This document shows, in pieces, positions 1 through 5,456 of a stretch of 41,949 nt of DNA (the stretch's first letter is position 1; each line of letters starts with the position of its first letter). The stretch is from a virus. The notes below the pieces were generated by a model that had not been told where the DNA came from, did not search any database, and saw only the letters and a list, made by a program, of their open reading frames with translations. The DNA is taken from positions 1 to 41,949 of IMG/VR virus record IMGVR_UViG_3300044675_003261. One strand, 5' to 3'. The position numbers and the translations under genes are program-made.

Positions 1-5
1 TTAAC

Positions 6-224
6 ATGGCCAAACAATACATCCGCCGCACATTCAACGAAGTGGCCGACGAGGCCTACGAACAGGGCTTTTCCAAAGGCGTAATCGTCGGCACGCACCG
101 CCAAAAGGCAGACCTAGACCGCATGCTCGGTGAGCTTGAGGCCCTGAAATCCACCGTGGCCAACATGTCCCTGAGCAAGCTGGCCTGGTCACGGCTCACG
201 GGCCTGTTCAGGGGGCAGTCATGA
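6..224 (+). CDS. small hypothetical phage protein
   Basis: A 72-residue protein I do not recognise. Its central part (residues 34-56, DRMLGELEALKSTVANMSLS) looks like a short amphipathic or coiled-coil helix; the rest is basic and polar, with no signal peptide, membrane segment or metal-binding cysteines. The ATG at base 6 lies at the window edge, so the ribosome site is not visible and a longer upstream start cannot be excluded. Its stop overlaps the next start by four bases (ATGA), so it heads a translationally coupled string of very small genes. Such strings are typical of phage early or accessory regions. Function unknown. Confidence 0.7.
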   Translation: MAKQYIRRTFNEVADEAYEQGFSKGVIVGTHRQKADLDRMLGELEALKSTVANMSLSKLAWSRLTGLFRGQS

Positions 225-541
225 CCTTTAATCACTGGTGGCAACAATTGACCAAAGCAGAACAGAAAATAATCGGCGAAGGAGCCGCTAGGTTTGTCTG
301 GGAAGAATGCCAAAAGCACACCCTCATGACTATTGAGGATGCGTGCAAGGCCCAAGTGGCCTACGACGAAGGGTTCAGGCAGGGCCAAGCACGGTACACG
401 GTTCAGATCAGTGGCTGGCGTCTTTCCCCGGGCATTCAGCCGGGCATGATCTGGATTGCTGACGGCGGTGGCGAAGGCGGTGACTTTCACATCCACGAGC
501 TGGCCGAGGTCATCGGCAAGTTCTATCAAGAAAAATTCTAA
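221..541 (+). CDS. small hypothetical phage protein
   Basis: A 106-residue soluble protein, not recognised. The N-terminal half is helical and charged (WWQQLTKAEQKIIGEGAARF); the C-terminal half is richer in glycine and aromatic residues, with a short histidine-containing stretch (FHIHELAEVIG). It starts inside the stop of the preceding gene (ATGA overlap), which supports both the start and co-expression. An overlapping minus-strand reading frame exists here, but it has no ribosome site and opposes the local gene direction. No catalytic motif is visible. Confidence 0.72.
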   Translation: MTFNHWWQQLTKAEQKIIGEGAARFVWEECQKHTLMTIEDACKAQVAYDEGFRQGQARYTVQISGWRLSPGIQPGMIWIADGGGEGGDFHIHELAEVIGKFYQEKF

Positions 542-556
542 CGAGGGCTGTTTAAT

Positions 557-763
557 ATGAATATTTACACCGAACTTAAAGCCATGTTCAAGATGCCTTC
601 CCCCATTGAGGTGGCAGCAGCGCAGCTTGCGACAGCGGAGTTGGAGCTACTCAAAGCCGAGACTGGAGTGGAGTACGCATCGGCGCTGGTGACGTTCAAC
701 AAGGCGCAGATCAAACGCCTGAAGGCATACATTGCAGCGAAGGCTGAAGAGGTGACGGAATGA
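557..763 (+). CDS. small alpha-helical hypothetical protein
   Basis: A 68-residue protein made almost wholly of helix-forming residues. Alanine, leucine and glutamate recur with a heptad-like spacing (AAAQLATAELELLKAE, then FNKAQIKRLKAYIAAKAEE), suggesting a short coiled coil or helical hairpin. It starts 15 bases after the preceding stop, behind a weak GAGGG purine stretch. It overlaps the next gene by ATGA. It probably oligomerises or binds a partner protein, but that is inference from composition alone. Confidence 0.65.
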   Translation: MNIYTELKAMFKMPSPIEVAAAQLATAELELLKAETGVEYASALVTFNKAQIKRLKAYIAAKAEEVTE

Positions 764-972
764 CTAGGATGTGTGACGGAGCTTCAGGTATCAAGCCATG
801 TCCTCATCCCAACAACTGCACTGTGAACTGCGAGTTCAACGACGCAGAACTACCAGAAGTTCATTGGAGCGGCATCCAGAGGCAGCTTGTCTGGGCTACA
901 TGGGCGTTCGTGGGGGTTGTGCTGTTTGGCCTGATGTTGGGCTTGGCATACGTGATCGGGAGGTTGCTATGA
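760..972 (+). CDS. cysteine-rich N-terminus plus one membrane segment, hypothetical
   Basis: A 70-residue protein. Residues 1-26 contain five cysteines (MTRMCDGASGIKPCPHPNNC, then VNCEF), a spacing that could bind zinc or form disulfides. Residues 44-69 form a hydrophobic stretch (LVWATWAFVGVVLFGLMLGL) that should span the membrane once. The first 13 residues closely match the start of the gene at 1465, suggesting a shared ancestral start segment. It is coupled to both neighbours through four-base ATGA overlaps. Function unknown; a small membrane protein acting on the host envelope is possible but not shown. Confidence 0.65.
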   Translation: MTRMCDGASGIKPCPHPNNCTVNCEFNDAELPEVHWSGIQRQLVWATWAFVGVVLFGLMLGLAYVIGRLL

Positions 973-1115
973 CTAAAGAACAAATGCTTCAAATCATCAA
1001 ACTGCTGGCCGCGCTGGAGTCGTGGGGTTTTGCGGAAAAGAACAGTCTGCCTGAGTACTTGCACGACCAGATTGATGAGTCGATCAAGGCGCTGACTAAG
1101 GAGTTGTTGAAATGA
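969..1115 (+). CDS. very small hypothetical protein (48 aa)
   Basis: A 48-residue acidic helical protein beginning MTKEQMLQIIKLLAALESWG. The reading frame stays open upstream to 798, but the ATG at 969 forms an ATGA overlap with the preceding stop, as at every junction in this string, so I chose it. The longer version would run entirely across the preceding membrane-protein gene. The first bases (ATGACTAAAGA) are identical to the start of the next gene. No motif is recognised. Confidence 0.55.
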   Translation: MTKEQMLQIIKLLAALESWGFAEKNSLPEYLHDQIDESIKALTKELLK

Positions 1116-1468
1116 CTAAAGACAACAGCACAGGAAAGAACAAAGATTTCTACGACCTGGGCAAGAAGATGTTTGACCGGATACAACCCATTACCCGAGC
1201 CGTTCCTCAGATTCCTCAAAAGCATTCCTCAAAACACATGACGGTATTTGAACTGATTGAGGCCAATGGCCTGACGCTGCATGGTGACATCGAGCACTTT
1301 GCCGAGCTTGTACGTGTTGATGAGCGTGAGGCGTGTGCGCAAATGCTAGAAGCGGCTGCAAAAGTTCTTCAGCAATGCCAAGACGAACTGACCCACCCAC
1401 TATCAGAAGCCTTTGCGTTTAAGTTTGCCCGTGCCATCGAAGCCAAGTTAAAGGATAAGAACACATGA
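1112..1468 (+). CDS. small hypothetical phage protein
   Basis: A 118-residue soluble protein. Residues 1-30 are basic and polar. The centre has a helical acidic stretch (FAELVRVDEREACAQMLEAA), followed by another long helix to the C-terminus ending in KLKDKNT. The piece around VRVDEREACAQMLEAAA resembles a recurring short segment of small phage proteins of unknown function (an arginine/glutamate helix followed by a conserved CA), but I cannot assign a family. It is coupled on both sides by ATGA overlaps. Confidence 0.65.
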   Translation: MTKDNSTGKNKDFYDLGKKMFDRIQPITRAVPQIPQKHSSKHMTVFELIEANGLTLHGDIEHFAELVRVDEREACAQMLEAAAKVLQQCQDELTHPLSEAFAFKFARAIEAKLKDKNT

Positions 1469-1710
1469 GCAGAATGTGCGACGGCGCTGCCGGTAGCAAG
1501 CCAGCGCTGTTTGATACGCTAATGGTTCAAGTGATTTGCCTGACCATCGACGATAAACAGGTGATTTGCATCGCGCCCGTGGTACACGCGCCAGACCTCG
1601 GCATCCGCGCAGGCAAAGTTCAAGCCATTGAATTCGGAGAGCTCATGCCCGCGTCCCTCGCCGCCAAGCTCTTCCAAGGCCCCACATCGGACGAGGAAGA
1701 CAGGCACTGA
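1465..1710 (+). CDS. small hypothetical protein sharing its start segment with the gene at 760
   Basis: An 81-residue protein, last of the ATGA-coupled string. It opens MSRMCDGAAGSKP, nearly the same as the protein at 760, then diverges into a mostly beta-type sequence (VQVICLTIDDKQVICIAPVV) with no second cysteine pair and no membrane segment. The acidic C-terminus ends PTSDEEDRH. The shared opening suggests recombination or duplication of a 5-prime segment. It converges with the minus-strand gene that follows, eight bases apart, with no obvious terminator hairpin between them. Function unknown. Confidence 0.6.
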   Translation: MSRMCDGAAGSKPALFDTLMVQVICLTIDDKQVICIAPVVHAPDLGIRAGKVQAIEFGELMPASLAAKLFQGPTSDEEDRH

Positions 1711-1718
1711 AAGAGGGA

Positions 1719-2030
1719 TCAGCGGCCCGGACCGTCCACACGGTCCGTCTCTTCCAGGTTTTCCAAACGAATGTCCGTACGATCCCCGTTGACAAAGCGC
1801 AACCGGTTCTCGGGCCAATACCCCATGCACAAGTACCAAGAGACCTTGGCAGCAAGGTAGGAGACGCCCTCAAAGCGCACGCGCAACTCCGGATTGGCGG
1901 CAGTGGTCTCAGTGCCCGCAAACTCACCCCGCAGCCGGCCATGGCGCCAAATCAACGCGCCGTTGCCCCCGCCATGGTAGTTCAGCATCTCACGCATGTA
2001 AGTCAACGTGCTAGGATCAGGGGTGCTCAT
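1719..2030 (-). CDS. HNH_3-like endonuclease relative, probably degenerate
   Basis: A 103-residue protein and the only convincing minus-strand gene. It follows the layout of phage and homing HNH_3 proteins: an N-terminal strand pair (ALIWRHGRLRGEFAGT), the segment YLAAKVSWYLCMGYWPE that corresponds to the usual 'HRLAW...G.WP', and RFVNGDRTDIRLENLEE corresponding to 'I.H.NGD..DNR..NL'. In family members both positions before LAW and before NGD carry histidines of the HNH active site. Here they are alanine and phenylalanine, so cleavage activity is doubtful; it may be a DNA-binding remnant or regulator. An AAGGAA ribosome site lies seven bases before the start. Its lone orientation fits a mobile insertion. 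Confidence 0.6.
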   Translation of the reverse strand: MSTPDPSTLTYMREMLNYHGGGNGALIWRHGRLRGEFAGTETTAANPELRVRFEGVSYLAAKVSWYLCMGYWPENRLRFVNGDRTDIRLENLEETDRVDGPGR

Positions 2031-2438
2031 GGCGTCGTTCCTTGTTCAACGATGTGGTGGGAAGTGAAGCCTCAGTGTGTCGAGCACTGGGGCTTTGCGC
2101 ATTTTAAAGGCAAAAAGGAGGAAGAGGCAAGGATCACGGATCACGGGGCTTACGTTTTAGCTGTTTTATATACCTTTTTCTCAAGATTTGTTTCGTTTAA
2201 CAGCTAGTTAAGAATGAGATATTGGTGTAATGGTGTAATAACTTAATGAAATCAATAGGTTACGAGTGATTACAGTGTTTTTAAGAAGTGTAATGGTGTA
2301 ATTTACCTAAAATGCGCGCGCGACTTATTTACTGCTGCTGAACGAAATAGATGTTGGAAATAATCCTACTGAAACGATGAATTTGAACCGGGAGGGTCTG
2401 CGGTTGCGTTGCTTGTGGGTTTGTTGCACAATGTGTCC
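2031..2438. other. AT-rich intergenic region
   Basis: About 400 bases without a supportable gene between the minus-strand HNH-like gene and the next plus-strand gene. It changes from mixed composition to strongly AT-rich near 2155-2310. It holds a duplicated GGATCAC, a short dyad TTAAC-AGCTA-GTTAA at 2197-2211 and two copies of a 15-base GTGTAATGGTGTAAT repeat. The TTTTATATACC stretch near 2165 could be part of a promoter, but no good -35 match sits at normal spacing. A control region or replication-related site is plausible but unproven. Confidence 0.5.
2225..2302. repeat. 15-base iteron-like direct repeat pair
   Basis: GTGTAATGGTGTAAT occurs exactly at 2225-2239 and 2288-2302, 63 bases apart. 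Each copy itself contains the 7-mer GTGTAAT twice. The intervening AT-rich sequence also has a related GTGATTACAGTG. Spaced short direct repeats in AT-rich non-coding DNA are typical of replication initiator or regulator binding sites. No binding protein is identifiable in the window. Confidence 0.55.
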
Positions 2439-2657
2439 ATGAACATCGAAAAAAATATCCCCCTGCCCGGCGGCGTTGACCCCAGAGAGCGCTATCCATT
2501 TCCCGAAATGGCTGTTGGCGACAGTTTTATGGTCTTGGACGCTACATGGATCAAGAACTTGCGCAGCGCCGCCTACATGTACTCTAGGCGCCACCTCGGC
2601 GTGCGGTTCACCTGCCGTAGGCATGGGGAGGGCTGGCGCCTTTGGAGGGTCTCCTGA
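2439..2657 (+). CDS. small conserved phage protein (PFxxMxVGDSF type)
   Basis: A 72-residue basic protein. It carries the pattern YPFPEMAVGDSFMV followed by a helix with paired arginines (YMYSRRHLGVRFTCRRHGEG) and ends WRLWRVS. This order (proline-phenylalanine, MxVGDSF, a tyrosine/arginine helix, phenylalanine-threonine-x-arginine, WRV) is one I recognise from small proteins in many phages; no function is established. I chose the ATG at 2439 because the protein matches that pattern from here; a TTG at 2409 is an alternative. The stop overlaps the small-terminase start by one base (TGATG), so the two are probably co-translated. Confidence 0.65.
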   Translation: MNIEKNIPLPGGVDPRERYPFPEMAVGDSFMVLDATWIKNLRSAAYMYSRRHLGVRFTCRRHGEGWRLWRVS

Positions 2658-3331
2658 TGGGCTCGTTCAAAGATGACAGATTTTTGGCCGGCAAGAAGCT
2701 GGGCGGAATAGACTCACGGGTAGAGGCCCGCCTGGCCGTCCAAGTCAAGCCCTACAAACCCAAAGTCCTGACGCCCCAAGAGTGGAAGTTTGTAGAGGAG
2801 TTTTGCGCGGGCGATGGCCATGTCACCCTGAAAGAGGCTGCTCTGCGCGCGGCGTATAGCGAGGCATGGGCAAAGAATCGGGCACGGGAGCTGACGGACC
2901 CAGAAAAAAACCCGCACATTGTGGTCGCAATTCAAGAGCGCCGGCGCGAACTGGGGGAGAAGTACGGCACCACGTTTGAGCGGCATATGCGCGATCTCCA
3001 AGTCATCCGTGACCAAGCGCTGCAGTCCGGCGCATACGGCGCGGCCGTTCAGGCTGAATATCGGCGCGGGCAAGCCTTGGGCACGATTTATATTGAGCGC
3101 AAGGAAATTCGCCACGGCACGATTGACAGCATGAGCAAAGAAGAAGTGCAGCGCAAGCTCGAAGAGATCAAACGCCTGTATGGAGGCAGTGCTGGGCCAG
3201 TAATTGACGTCACCCCCAGACAGCTTAAAGAAGAACCGGAAGAGGACGAAGACCATGGCGTTGAAACCCGAAGCGAACCTGTACAAACGCCTGAAAGAAA
3301 ATCTCCCAAATTGCCATTTCACCCGAATTGA
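2657..3331 (+). CDS. terS: terminase small subunit
   Basis: A 224-residue protein proposed to recognise phage DNA for packaging and to regulate the large terminase. Residues 38-66 (LTPQEWKFVEEFCAGDG, then TLKEAALRAAYSEAWAKNRA) form the helix-turn-helix region of Terminase_2-type small subunits. The segment KNPHIVVAIQERRRELG is the usual following helix. A central helical part for oligomerisation runs to about residue 175, and the C-terminus is acidic and proline-rich. GGAGGG at 2644-2649 sits at good distance from the ATG. Its last 77 bases overlap the nuclease gene. Unusually, the large subunit is more than 4 kb downstream, beyond the accessory cassettes. Confidence 0.8.
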   Translation: MGSFKDDRFLAGKKLGGIDSRVEARLAVQVKPYKPKVLTPQEWKFVEEFCAGDGHVTLKEAALRAAYSEAWAKNRARELTDPEKNPHIVVAIQERRRELGEKYGTTFERHMRDLQVIRDQALQSGAYGAAVQAEYRRGQALGTIYIERKEIRHGTIDSMSKEEVQRKLEEIKRLYGGSAGPVIDVTPRQLKEEPEEDEDHGVETRSEPVQTPERKSPKLPFHPN

Positions 3332-3674
3332 GTCTCGGGTTAACCTAGGCATTCCCGACTGCCTGCTGGCATTCCCCCATGGCGAGTTTGTCATGGTCGA
3401 ATTGAAGGTCGTCAAACGCGGGCGCAAAATCAATCTGTCACCGCACCAAGTGGCCTTTCACATCAAGCATTCCGATTTGCGCTGCCCGACCTACGTCTTG
3501 GTTCAGTACCAACCCGCCGGGACCGCTCATGCCAGCAAGTCCGAGCTGCTGCTTTATTGTGGCGAGCAAGCCGTCGACTTGGTGAACCTGGGCGTCGACA
3601 CCCCTGCCTTGGCCCGTTGGCCGTGGACGGCCATATCATGGGCCGAGCTGAGAAATAAAATGCTACGTGGTTGA
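3255..3674 (+). CDS. PD-(D/E)XK (VRR-NUC-like) nuclease
   Basis: A 139-residue protein with a compact PD-(D/E)XK nuclease core. An N-terminal helix (NLYKRLKENLP) is followed by RIESRVNLGIPDCLL with the PD pair at 34-35, then FVMVELKVVKRG with E49-x-K51, then LSPHQ with Q65, the usual order in VRR-NUC and Holliday-junction resolvase-like phage nucleases. It is expected to cut branched or damaged DNA, for example to resolve replication intermediates before packaging; the exact substrate is not evident. The ATG at 3255 follows GAGG at 3242-3245. The frame is open to 3204, but that would lengthen the overlap with the terminase gene. Confidence 0.78.
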   Translation: MALKPEANLYKRLKENLPNCHFTRIESRVNLGIPDCLLAFPHGEFVMVELKVVKRGRKINLSPHQVAFHIKHSDLRCPTYVLVQYQPAGTAHASKSELLLYCGEQAVDLVNLGVDTPALARWPWTAISWAELRNKMLRG

Positions 3675-3699
3675 GTTGTAGATAACGGTGTGCTAGGAT
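3671..3699 (+). promoter_or_regulatory. sigma70-like promoter, cassette 1
   Basis: TTGAGT at 3671-3676, a 17-base spacer and TAGGAT at 3694-3699, overlapping the stop of the nuclease gene. It lies 46 bases before the ATG at 3746 and is followed by the purine leader TAGAAAGAGAGAA at 3729-3741. It is the weakest of the cassette promoters and is supported mainly by its matching position relative to the leader. Confidence 0.5.
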
Positions 3700-3745
3700 T
3701 ACAAACACCTGGATGTCCCGGGCAACCTTAGAAAGAGAGAAAGCT

Positions 3746-3892
3746 ATGCGAACGAGCGACCGAGAACGGCTGGCCGAAGCCCGGCAGCGACTGCATAAAC
3801 ACGCCCCACCCAAGACCCCTACCGACCACAAGCCCATGGCGATCAAATTATTTTTTTGGTGGTTGTTGCATAAAATCACCGGGGGTAGTTGA
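3746..3892 (+). CDS. very small basic protein with hydrophobic C-terminal patch
   Basis: A 48-residue protein. The first 30 residues are highly charged and basic (MRTSDRERLAEARQRLHKHA, then PPKTPTDHKP). Residues 34-45 (KLFFWWLLHKI) form a short aromatic and hydrophobic patch, too short for a normal membrane span but suited to membrane or protein contact. Support is the same leader (TAGAAAGAGAGAA) and the same ATG spacing as the following cassettes. Its stop codon overlaps the -35 element of the next promoter. Not recognised; small size and its own promoter suggest an accessory or host-modifying peptide, by inference. Confidence 0.55.
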   Translation: MRTSDRERLAEARQRLHKHAPPKTPTDHKPMAIKLFFWWLLHKITGGS

Positions 3893-3918
3893 CAAGTTGA
3901 TAAAAGTAGGTTTACAAT
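3889..3918 (+). promoter_or_regulatory. sigma70-like promoter, cassette 2
   Basis: TTGACA at 3889-3894, an 18-base spacer and TACAAT at 3913-3918. The -35 element runs into ACAAGT, a half-site shared with the promoters at 4593 and 5375. The purine leader TAGAAAGAGAGAAAG lies at 3954-3968, just before the ATG at 3971. Confidence 0.75.
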
Positions 3919-3970
3919 TTAATTAGGCCAAGCGATCCGCGAAGCCCCAACCCTAGAAAGAGAGAAAGAC

Positions 3971-4306
3971 ATGGAACTGAACACACTCATGCAGGCCTTG
4001 GCCAAAGATTTGGCCGAACAAATGCGCCCCATGGTGCGCGACATGATCCGGGCCGAACTGGTCACCGGTCAAGTGGACCCGGCCGCAATTGCCGAAAATA
4101 TCGACCTGAAAAAACTGGCCGAGCATATTGACATCTCGACGCTGGCGGCCGAGCTGACCGAGGGCCAATTAAATGATATCTCGGGCTACATCGACCTGGC
4201 CATCTTGGCGGGCGAGCTTGACGCGGAGGGCATCGCGAAAAAATTAGATGTGGCGGACGCTGTTCGGGAATTTTTTCAGGACAATACTTTTTCAATCCGG
4301 GCATAA
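3971..4306 (+). CDS. helical repeat protein (ID-L-x-x-LA repeats), hypothetical
   Basis: A 111-residue acidic protein. An N-terminal helix (residues 1-30, LMQALAKDLAEQMRPMVRDM) is followed by repeats of I-D-(L/I)-x-x-LA: residues 44-50, 53-59 and 74-80, with a weaker LDV at 92-94. The nine-residue spacing of the first two units suggests a small stacked helical or solenoid-like structure used for protein binding. It has its own promoter and leader and shares a downstream terminator with the next gene, whose ATG lies 10 bases after its stop. No family assignment. An acidic surface might mimic DNA, as in some anti-restriction proteins, but nothing here proves that. Confidence 0.7.
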   Translation: MELNTLMQALAKDLAEQMRPMVRDMIRAELVTGQVDPAAIAENIDLKKLAEHIDISTLAAELTEGQLNDISGYIDLAILAGELDAEGIAKKLDVADAVREFFQDNTFSIRA

Positions 4307-4316
4307 GGGGCACGGT

Positions 4317-4538
4317 ATGAAACGAGAAACGAATATTGCACTTGTCGGCCGCTTGATCCATCAAGCCAGCGCCGGCCCGCTGATGCAGGCGTTCGTGCTT
4401 GAAGCCTTGCGCGATTATTCCGCCCGCATGCTGGCCACTGAAACCCCGGCCGACGCTGAATCGGGTTTTATCAGCTGGGCCGCATGGCAGGCCTGCGCTG
4501 TTGAAACCAATCAGGCCATGGCCGACCGCCTGCGGTAA
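4317..4538 (+). CDS. small hypothetical protein
   Basis: A 73-residue mostly helical protein (MKRETNIALVGRLIHQASAG to the C-terminal NQAMADRLR) with a tryptophan pair (FISWAAWQACAVETNQ). I chose the ATG at 4317 because AAGGGG at 4305-4310 precedes it; the frame is open to 4248, inside the previous gene. It has no promoter of its own and is probably co-transcribed with the gene at 3971. A double terminator begins at its stop codon. Function not recognised. Confidence 0.6.
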   Translation: MKRETNIALVGRLIHQASAGPLMQAFVLEALRDYSARMLATETPADAESGFISWAAWQACAVETNQAMADRLR

Positions 4539-4581
4539 CCGCACCGGTTTTTTTAAGCCCGGCCGCGTGCCGGGTTTTTTT
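4532..4581 (+). terminator. double rho-independent terminator
   Basis: The hairpin TGCGG-TAA-CCGCA, whose loop is the stop codon, is followed by CCGG and seven T. Then CCCGGC (4558-4563), a five-base loop and GCCGGG (4569-4574) are followed by a run of seven T. The second hairpin is nearly identical to the terminators at 6696 and 7128. Confidence 0.85.
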
Positions 4582-4592
4582 CGCCTAGGGGG

Positions 4593-4620
4593 TTGACAAG
4601 TTGACTTGTTGCACTAAAAT
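4593..4620 (+). promoter_or_regulatory. sigma70-like promoter with ACAAGT-TG-ACTTGT dyad, cassette 3
   Basis: TTGACA at 4593-4598, a 16-base spacer and TAAAAT at 4615-4620. A perfect 6-2-6 inverted repeat, ACAAGTTGACTTGT (4597-4610), overlaps the -35 and the spacer, exactly where a repressor would block RNA polymerase. The leader TAGAAAGAAAGAAAGCGAGA follows at 4651-4670. Confidence 0.75.
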
Positions 4621-4675
4621 TATTTGCAGGCCAGCAATCCGCCCGGCCACTAGAAAGAAAGAAAGCGAGAAAATT

Positions 4676-5365
4676 ATGCTTAAGACTGTAAAACACTCAG
4701 GCAACAAAAAAACCGGCCCGATCGCGGTAACCTACCGCGCCGGGGGCCATAATGTTTTTGGCACGTGCCCGAAAACATGCGCATTGAACCCCCATGGTGA
4801 ACATGCAGCCGACTTGATCGACGCCGACTATCTGCAGGCCTTGCGGCATGCCGTGCCGCGTAAAGGCCAGGCCTGGACGTATTCGCATTTTCCGGCCGAG
4901 CTGCTGCCGGCGCCGGCGCCTGGTGAGACCGTGATTAATGCGAGCTGCGACACGATCCCCCAGGCCTTGGCCGCAGTGGCCGCCGGCCGCCCGGCCGTGG
5001 TGGCCGCTCCGTCCGGGACCGTATGGCCGTACACCCTCGACGGCGTGCGCTTTGTACAGTGCCCGGCCGAGCTGGCCGAAAATTTCAGCTGCGCCCAATG
5101 CGGCAACGGCCGCCCGCTGTGTGCCCGGGGTGACCGGAATTATGTAATTGTGTTTGTCGCGCATGGTAGCGGCGCGCGCCTGGTCGGTGACGATGCCCCG
5201 GGCGGATGCTACGGTAACGGCGGCCCGGTCCGCCTGGCTTGGGAATCTACCAAAAAGACCGGCGCCCAAGATGACGGCGCCGCCCTGGCGGCTTTCGCCC
5301 GCTCGCTCCCGCCGGGTTCCCTGTTGCGGCATCATATTGTCGGTGACCTGGGCCAGGCAGCATAA
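4676..5365 (+). CDS. DUF7227-like cysteine-rich protein with rearranged segment order
   Basis: A 229-residue protein related, by recalled motif pattern, to a phage family of unknown function (DUF7227 type). It opens with HSGNKKTGPIAV and TCPKTCALNP (C31, C35). It continues with AWTYSHF (66-72), VINASCDT (86-93), FVQCPAEL and CAQCGNGRPLC (C139, C142, C149), then VIVFVAHG (157-164). It ends with GGCYGNGGPVRLAWE (176-190) and LPPGSLLRHHIVGDLG (211-226). The clustered cysteines suggest a zinc or iron-sulfur site. In the actinophage members I remember, the GCY and GDL segments follow directly after the first CPxxC block; here they are at the C-terminus. It has its own promoter and leader. No function is known. 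Confidence 0.65.
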   Translation: MLKTVKHSGNKKTGPIAVTYRAGGHNVFGTCPKTCALNPHGEHAADLIDADYLQALRHAVPRKGQAWTYSHFPAELLPAPAPGETVINASCDTIPQALAAVAAGRPAVVAAPSGTVWPYTLDGVRFVQCPAELAENFSCAQCGNGRPLCARGDRNYVIVFVAHGSGARLVGDDAPGGCYGNGGPVRLAWESTKKTGAQDDGAALAAFARSLPPGSLLRHHIVGDLGQAA

Positions 5366-5374
5366 AATAATTTG

Positions 5375-5404
5375 TTGACAAGTAGATTTTTATTAGACTA
5401 AAAT
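5375..5404 (+). promoter_or_regulatory. sigma70-like promoter, cassette 4
   Basis: TTGACA at 5375-5380, an 18-base spacer and TAAAAT at 5399-5404. The stretch around the -10 (TTAGACTAAAATTAAA) is identical to the cassette 5 promoter, indicating common descent. The leader TAGAAAGAGAGAA lies at 5439-5451, six bases before the ATG at 5457. Confidence 0.82.
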
Positions 5405-5456
5405 TAAATCGTCGGGGGCTTTTCCTCGGCGCTAACCCTAGAAAGAGAGAATTATC

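Noticed and set aside
1941-2207. Plus-strand 88-codon frame after the HNH-like gene
   Set aside because: It overlaps the better-supported minus-strand gene, lacks a ribosome site and its sequence has no domain-like features.
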